Below are positions 22,949 through 26,074 of a DNA stretch of 26,074 bases, one piece after another; the first letter of the stretch is position 1, and every line of letters starts with the position of its first letter. Source of the DNA: a virus; the IMG/VR virus record IMGVR_UViG_3300042879_001241, positions 1-26,074 of that record, one strand, 5' to 3'. The notes under the pieces were generated by a model that saw only the letters and a list, made by a program, of their open reading frames with translations, did no database searches and was not told the origin of the DNA. The translations under genes and the position numbers were made by a program.

Positions 22949-23131
22949 ATGATTTACGCAGAAGGTACGAAAGTCATCTACAAACAACATATGGGTGTTA
23001 TTTCTTTTGTTTGCGATCATTCTATCTGCATTTGCGTAAGTCGGGGAGAGCACAGATCTCATGATGTAAACCTTGTGGTTTATCGTCACGATTTTAATCA
23101 AATTAAACTTTTTAAAGAATCTGAAAAATGA
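22949..23131 (+). CDS. Hypothetical protein, small beta-barrel-like (60 aa)
   Basis: ATG 22949. The product MIYAEGTKVIYKQHMGVISF with V-C-D-H-S-I-C-I-C-V and VNLVVYRHDFNQIKL reads as five short strands, like a KOW- or SH3-like barrel: G-T-x-V-x-Y, G-x-I-x-F, C-I-C-V. Ligand unknown. Overlaps the next gene by ATGA. Confidence 0.65.
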   Translation: MIYAEGTKVIYKQHMGVISFVCDHSICICVSRGEHRSHDVNLVVYRHDFNQIKLFKESEK

Positions 23132-23292
23132 AAAACCATAGTGCTGATATGTTAGGTCAACTGTCTATTGCTCTTCAAGAACTTGTGGAGAGTGGTGCAT
23201 GGGGTCGTGATGATGAATTGAAAGTGTGCATTGGTGGAACTCTACCCAAAGACAAATTCATTGTAATTCAGAACGTAACAAAAAGAAGTTAG
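23128..23292 (+). CDS. Hypothetical protein (54 aa)
   Basis: ATG 23128 overlaps the previous stop. The helix ADMLGQLSIALQELVESGAW is followed by a strand pair LKVCIGGTLPKDKFIVIQNV. Next gene follows directly after the TAG. Confidence 0.6.
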   Translation: MKNHSADMLGQLSIALQELVESGAWGRDDELKVCIGGTLPKDKFIVIQNVTKRS

Positions 23293-23439
23293 ATGAAATT
23301 TGAACTGACCTACTACAAAAGAAAGAAAAAAGGTTATAGCAAACAAACAGCAGTCTTCTATAATATTGAAGACGCAATGTTCTGGGAAAAATACATAGAA
23401 AGCGAAGGATGTAAAGACATACAAATTAACGTTAAATGA
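23293..23439 (+). CDS. Hypothetical basic protein (48 aa)
   Basis: ATG 23293 follows immediately. The product has MKFELTYYKRKKKGYSKQTA then FYNIEDAMFWEKYIE. The basic cluster KRKKK and alpha/beta pattern resemble the 53-residue protein at 21403. Overlaps the next gene by ATGA. Confidence 0.6.
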   Translation: MKFELTYYKRKKKGYSKQTAVFYNIEDAMFWEKYIESEGCKDIQINVK

Positions 23440-23681
23440 AACATAAAAAGACTGTTTGGCGATGGTGGGCAAAAGCATTAGGTGAGAAGGCAAGCAAATG
23501 TGATAAAGAATCTGATAGCATCGCAGTAATTCGCACTGTAATCTTTGCAACGTATCTGATTACAAATTGTTTTATTGTTGCTGGTGTGATTAGACACTGG
23601 AATGACCAACCAGAAATTTACCTTGTGCCAGTTCAAGAAGAGGCACACTGGAAGCAGAAACTGGTCCTGGATGCCCTATAA
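23436..23681 (+). CDS. Predicted membrane protein (81 aa)
   Basis: A basic N-terminus KHKKTVWRWWAKALGEKASK is followed by one membrane helix (about residues 31-50, IRTVIFATYLITNCFIVAGV) and an acidic tail ending in KQKLVLDAL. The last 14 codons also carry promoter I, so the C-terminal sequence is partly set by the promoter. The topology predicts N-terminus in the cytoplasm. Function unknown. Confidence 0.65.
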   Translation: MKHKKTVWRWWAKALGEKASKCDKESDSIAVIRTVIFATYLITNCFIVAGVIRHWNDQPEIYLVPVQEEAHWKQKLVLDAL

Positions 23682-23682
23682 T
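23639..23682 (+). promoter_or_regulatory. Cassette promoter I, inside the membrane gene end
   Basis: AGAGGCAC (23639-23646) precedes TATAAT (23677-23682) by 30 bases; ATG 23709 is 27 bases after the box. The stretch from TGGATGCCC through AAGGTAATC is almost the same as in promoter F. The upstream stop codon TAA is inside the -10 box. Confidence 0.6.
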
Positions 23683-23708
23683 TACAAGGTAATCGAGAGA
23701 CGCCCCCC

Positions 23709-23957
23709 ATGCAACTGTCTACCTTCTCCAAGATCGACGGTCAACCCTCCATGGTTGTTGATTACTTCCCTGTAAAGGATAGCACTCAGTTCATGTTTAA
23801 GGTGCTCAAGTTTCGTGGTGTTGATACCATGTCTTACAAGTGCATCACCAAGCGTGACTTTGAGCGTGAAATGGATGAGCGCATTGGTATGGGTTGGGAA
23901 GTAACTGGTTTCAACACTGAAGTTCGCAATGTGAATCCTATGTCGGGTGCTTGCTGA
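23709..23957 (+). CDS. Hypothetical protein (82 aa)
   Basis: ATG 23709. The product MQLSTFSKIDGQPSMVVDYF then STQFMFKVLKFRGVDTMSYK and TKRDFEREMDERIGMGWEV, ending in NPMSGAC. It reads as beta strands with a helical middle; no family recognised. Codon use is GC-richer than in neighbouring genes. A run of six C precedes the ATG. Confidence 0.7.
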   Translation: MQLSTFSKIDGQPSMVVDYFPVKDSTQFMFKVLKFRGVDTMSYKCITKRDFEREMDERIGMGWEVTGFNTEVRNVNPMSGAC

Positions 23958-23995
23958 TGATCTCTCTTCCCAATCCAAACAAAACGGTTTTTATT

Positions 23996-24241
23996 ATGTC
24001 TAACGTTCAATTCAGTGGTGTTTTTCTGACCGTTGAGAATCACGGTTGTGTTTATACCATTTGCACTGAAGGTGAGTTGTTCTACTCTCCAATCTATCAG
24101 AATGGTACTGTAAACTTCGATGAGTTTGATGTTGTAGACTTTGATGGTTCTGATGTTGATTCGGAAGAGTTAGAGGAAATTCAAGCAGCACTGATTGATA
24201 TGAGTCAACGTGCTGGTCTATACTTCAAGGTTGCTGCCTGA
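23996..24241 (+). CDS. Hypothetical acidic protein (81 aa)
   Basis: ATG 23996 (MSNVQFSGVFLTVENHGCVY) is preferred over ATG 23957, which would add 13 residues and overlap the previous stop; the first residues of the longer form look less natural. The product is beta-rich, then a strongly acidic middle (FDEFDVVDFDGSDVDSEELE) and a C-terminal helix. Acidic surface could mimic nucleic acid, but this is speculative. Confidence 0.65.
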   Translation: MSNVQFSGVFLTVENHGCVYTICTEGELFYSPIYQNGTVNFDEFDVVDFDGSDVDSEELEEIQAALIDMSQRAGLYFKVAA

Positions 24242-24248
24242 GTCAACT

Positions 24249-24419
24249 ATGAAAAAGCGTTACTTTGTTCTCATCGCTCTTGGTTTGATCGGTTATAATC
24301 TATTTCTCATTCAGAGGGATAATGCTCTCTTTGAAGCATACAATCAACCGACGCCCAAAGAACGTTATTGTAAAACTCTTTCCCCTTCACAATTTCACCC
24401 TGATTGCAACGTAGAATGA
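24249..24419 (+). CDS. Small exported or membrane-anchored protein (56 aa)
   Basis: ATG 24249 gives MKKRYFVLIALGLIGYNLFL, a positive start and a hydrophobic helix (signal anchor). The rest has PTPKERYCKTLSPSQFHPDC with two Cys, probably in the periplasm. No clear cleavage site, so it may stay anchored. Overlaps the next gene by ATGA. Confidence 0.65.
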   Translation: MKKRYFVLIALGLIGYNLFLIQRDNALFEAYNQPTPKERYCKTLSPSQFHPDCNVE

Positions 24420-24622
24420 TGACTGAAGATTTTATTCGCCTTAATGTCCATGAGATTGGTATTCTCCTCTCTGTCCTTCAATGCATTGATTTGAGAGAAG
24501 AGTTGCAGATTGCAAGAGAATATGGTAGTGTACCTGCACTATACAATAAACTCTACTCTGTCTGGGAAGAAATGGATAAGACTGAAGTTAAATTTAAAAA
24601 TGATGTAGTTCCATCATTCTGA
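24416..24622 (+). CDS. Hypothetical helical protein (68 aa)
   Basis: ATG 24416 (ATG 24419 also possible). The product has FIRLNVHEIGILLSVLQCID and ELQIAREYGSVPALYNKLYS, a helix-loop-helix. Soluble. Next gene starts two bases after its stop. Confidence 0.65.
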   Translation: MMTEDFIRLNVHEIGILLSVLQCIDLREELQIAREYGSVPALYNKLYSVWEEMDKTEVKFKNDVVPSF

Positions 24623-24624
24623 TT

Positions 24625-24807
24625 ATGAAACCTAAAATCCGTGTTATCTTGGAGCAAGCAATCGAAGAAGGTGTGCGTCGTGGTTATTCACGAGCACACA
24701 AACATGTAGAAAATCCTACCGAAGGTGCTATTATTGAACACATCGAAGATGCTGTAATGTCTTCGATCTATGAATACTTTACATTTGAAGAGGAAGATTA
24801 TCAATGA
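24625..24807 (+). CDS. Hypothetical helical protein (60 aa)
   Basis: ATG 24625. The product MKPKIRVILEQAIEEGVRRG, then HVENPTEGAIIEHIEDAVMS, ends in acidic EYFTFEEEDYQ. The arrangement of two helices with a G-x-R-R-G turn is seen in several phage small proteins. Overlaps the next gene by ATGA. Confidence 0.65.
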   Translation: MKPKIRVILEQAIEEGVRRGYSRAHKHVENPTEGAIIEHIEDAVMSSIYEYFTFEEEDYQ

Positions 24808-25082
24808 GTTTTTCCAAGACTGTTTCTGTGTTTGCTGCTCTCGCAAGTATCTTTGCTGCTGGTGCTGCTGGTTGGAAACTATCACAAGATAGCACACCAC
24901 AAGACACATCAGTATTTGAGAAAAAGATTGTTGAGTTGGAGAATAAACTTGAAGAAGCACAACAACCACAAGTTGCTCCAACAGAATTAAAACTTCCTGC
25001 ACCAGTGGTTCAACCAGCACCACAATCTGCTACACTACCACCACCGCCACCACCTGTAACTACCACTGAGTCAATACCATGA
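24804..25082 (+). CDS. Membrane-anchored coiled-coil, proline-rich protein (92 aa)
   Basis: ATG 24804. The N-terminus has a hydrophobic anchor or signal (about 6-24, TVSVFAALASIFAAGAAG), then a short coiled coil (FEKKIVELENKLEEAQQ), then a Pro/Val/Ala/Thr-rich tail with a run of seven P. The tail is extended like a TonB or spanin-type spacer and might cross part of the periplasm. No lipobox Cys is visible. Function unknown. Confidence 0.7.
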   Translation: MSFSKTVSVFAALASIFAAGAAGWKLSQDSTPQDTSVFEKKIVELENKLEEAQQPQVAPTELKLPAPVVQPAPQSATLPPPPPPVTTTESIP

Positions 25083-25291
25083 CCTACGACGAACTCTATG
25101 AGCACATCGTCAAGTATGTTGCTTCTCCCCATACTACGATTGTAGAGCACGATAAGAAACGTGCTTGTCTGATTCTTGGTTCATTTATGGAGTTTATTCT
25201 TGACTGTGATGATGCTGGTATTGATGTGAATAAGATTGATATTACTGATTTTGTGAATGAGAAACTTGATGAGTTGGAGGAAACCAAATGA
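25079..25291 (+). CDS. Hypothetical acidic protein (70 aa)
   Basis: ATG 25079 overlaps the previous stop by ATGA. The product has MTYDELYEHIVKYVASPHTT, then CLILGSFMEFILDCDDAGID and a final acidic helix. Mostly helical. Overlaps the next gene by ATGA. Confidence 0.65.
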   Translation: MTYDELYEHIVKYVASPHTTIVEHDKKRACLILGSFMEFILDCDDAGIDVNKIDITDFVNEKLDELEETK

Positions 25292-25461
25292 ATTACCTAT
25301 GCCTTGTTGATGGTCTTGTAGAATACAGCAGTACTCGTTTGAGTGATTTTGCTCACTATCAACTGATGTATGCTGAAGAACATCGGGATGCTAATGTAGA
25401 GTATCTTACTCTCACCGATGAAGAGTTTGATGCTATGTTCCCTGTGGAGGAAGAAGAATGA
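25288..25461 (+). CDS. Hypothetical acidic protein (57 aa)
   Basis: ATG 25288. The product MNYLCLVDGLVEYSSTRLSD with helix FAHYQLMYAEEHRD, then LTLTDEEFDAMFPVEEEE, an acidic C-terminus. Overlaps the next gene by ATGA. Confidence 0.6.
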   Translation: MNYLCLVDGLVEYSSTRLSDFAHYQLMYAEEHRDANVEYLTLTDEEFDAMFPVEEEE

Positions 25462-25718
25462 GGTTTCGTAACATAGAGTTCCGTTGGTGCGAACTCAACA
25501 ATAAATATGAACTCGTCAAGTGGCATCGTGATAATGGTTCTCAAAAAGAATATTGTTATGTGATTGCCTTCTTCAATAAAGGTAAAGAGTATTATGATAT
25601 GTGGACTATTGGTGATCGGTTCTTTGAGGATAAAGATGCTTGGGTTGTGGGTAAGTATGGTCTGGAGTTTCTAAATGAAATCTTTGAGATTGAAAGGATT
25701 GAAGAGGAACTGAAATAG
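25458..25718 (+). CDS. Hypothetical protein (86 aa)
   Basis: ATG 25458. The N-terminal part is beta (RNIEFRWCELNNKYELVKWH), the middle CYVIAFFNKGKEYYDMWTIG, the end acidic and helical (LEFLNEIFEIERIEEELK). Rich in Trp and Tyr. The stop is followed by a TTGACA and the cassette J terminator. Function unknown. Confidence 0.7.
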   Translation: MRFRNIEFRWCELNNKYELVKWHRDNGSQKEYCYVIAFFNKGKEYYDMWTIGDRFFEDKDAWVVGKYGLEFLNEIFEIERIEEELK

Positions 25719-25729
25719 GACACTTTGAC

Positions 25730-25774
25730 AACTGGCACAGGGGGTCTCCACAAGACTCCTTTTTGCCTTATAAT
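25730..25774 (+). promoter_or_regulatory. Cassette promoter J
   Basis: AACTGGCAC (25730-25738) precedes TATAAT (25769-25774) by 30 bases; ATG 25797 is 23 bases after the box. TTGACA lies just before the element (25725-25730), but 38 bases from the -10 box, too far to act as a normal -35. The leader shares TTCATAAGCAAC with cassette E. Confidence 0.7.
25741..25764 (+). terminator. Rho-independent terminator in cassette J
   Basis: GGGGTCT (25741-25747) pairs with AGACTCC (25753-25759), with one G-T pair and a 5-base loop, followed by TTTTT. Confidence 0.75.
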
Positions 25775-25796
25775 GACTTCATAAGCAACCAAACAA

Positions 25797-26051
25797 ATGC
25801 GTATTCCACTCAAAGCAATCACAGTAACTTACACCCGAACTCTCACAGTTTCTCCCACAACTGAAATGTTTGAGGACTGGGAGGATTATCCAGACCAAGA
25901 AGGATTTGAGAGTTTAGTGCTTAATGAATTGTTTGATAAAATCCATTATGAGATGGGAGGACCTGCAAATCCTATGCCTTACACTAATGTAGAACAGTTT
26001 GAAACCGTTGAGATTGATTGGGAGGGTGATGATGAGGAGGATGAAGAATGA
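25797..26051 (+). CDS. Hypothetical acidic protein (84 aa)
   Basis: ATG 25797 is 23 bases after the cassette -10 box. The product starts MRIPLKAITVTYTRTLTVSP and becomes strongly acidic (MFEDWEDYPDQEGFESLVLN and a final WEGDDEEDEE tail). The N-terminal strands look like a small beta sheet. An acidic tail could bind basic proteins, which is only a guess. Overlaps the next gene by ATGA. Confidence 0.7.
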   Translation: MRIPLKAITVTYTRTLTVSPTTEMFEDWEDYPDQEGFESLVLNELFDKIHYEMGGPANPMPYTNVEQFETVEIDWEGDDEEDEE

Positions 26052-26074
26052 CTGAAGAACTCCCAGTATCAAAC
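26048..26074 (+). CDS. Start of a further gene, cut by the right edge
   Basis: ATG 26048 overlaps the previous stop by ATGA; nine codons (MTEELPVSN) are visible without a stop. The ATGA coupling common in this region supports it, but the product cannot be judged. Confidence 0.5.

Noticed and set aside
24804-25082. Lipoprotein assignment for the Pro-rich protein
   Set aside because: There is no Cys in the N-terminal region to form a lipobox.
25498-25506. ATAAATA late-promoter-like motif in the gene at 25458
   Set aside because: It is inside the coding region with no gene start at 20-40 bases downstream.

Overview
The window reads as part of the genome of a T4-like cyanophage (a marine cyanomyovirus, Kyanoviridae type, infecting Synechococcus or Prochlorococcus). 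The reasons are an AT-rich genome with dense, same-strand, overlapping genes; very long repeat-built tail-fibre proteins; a T4-type late promoter motif before one of them; and auxiliary genes typical of these phages (peptide deformylase, plant-type ferredoxin, nucleotide-sugar dehydrogenase, calcineurin-like phosphoesterase, SF2 helicase). All supported genes lie on the + strand. I saw no tRNA, rRNA, CRISPR array, integrase or insertion sequence. The exact phage cannot be named from sequence reading alone.

Layout. (1) 2-7861: two large virion structural genes, the first cut by the left edge, the second a tail-fibre-like protein preceded by GATAAATA. (2) 7942-10426: a tiny membrane protein, a zinc metalloprotease-like protein, a PD-(D/E)XK-like nuclease and a UvsW-like SF2 helicase. 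(3) 10423-11745: small proteins, several with a signal peptide or membrane segments. (4) 11742-17990: a coupled block with phosphoesterase, peptide deformylase, a truncated nucleotide-sugar dehydrogenase, ferredoxin, a zinc-ribbon protein, an AbrB-like protein and many small unknowns. (5) 18078-26074: a run of small, probably early-expressed unknown genes, plus a beta-class DNA methyltransferase and a membrane protein resembling the C-terminal part of SPFH/prohibitin proteins. About 16 genes shorter than 60 codons fill the gaps between longer ones. Neighbouring genes usually overlap by ATGA or TGATG, which suggests translational coupling.

The most interesting pattern is regulatory. Ten promoters share an upstream element (best form AACTGGCAC) whose 3' end lies 29-32 bases before a TATAAT or TATACT box. 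In each, the likely start codon follows 20-27 bases after the box. In six copies a terminator-like hairpin sits between the element and the -10 box, so one cassette ends the upstream transcript and starts the next. None has a clear -35 at the usual 17-base distance, except a weak TTGCAA in one copy. Two ordinary TTGA--/TATAAT promoters and a few T4-late-like motifs also occur, so at least three promoter classes seem to be present. The cassettes resemble the promoter-early stem-loop cassettes described in T4-type phages. The fixed-distance upstream element is what I would test first as a possible phage regulon.

Functionally, region 1 builds the adsorption apparatus. The remaining genes are probably early or middle takeover functions: DNA repair and recombination (helicase, nuclease, methyltransferase), host metabolism support (ferredoxin, peptide deformylase, sugar dehydrogenase) and many small membrane or unknown proteins that may modify the host cell.
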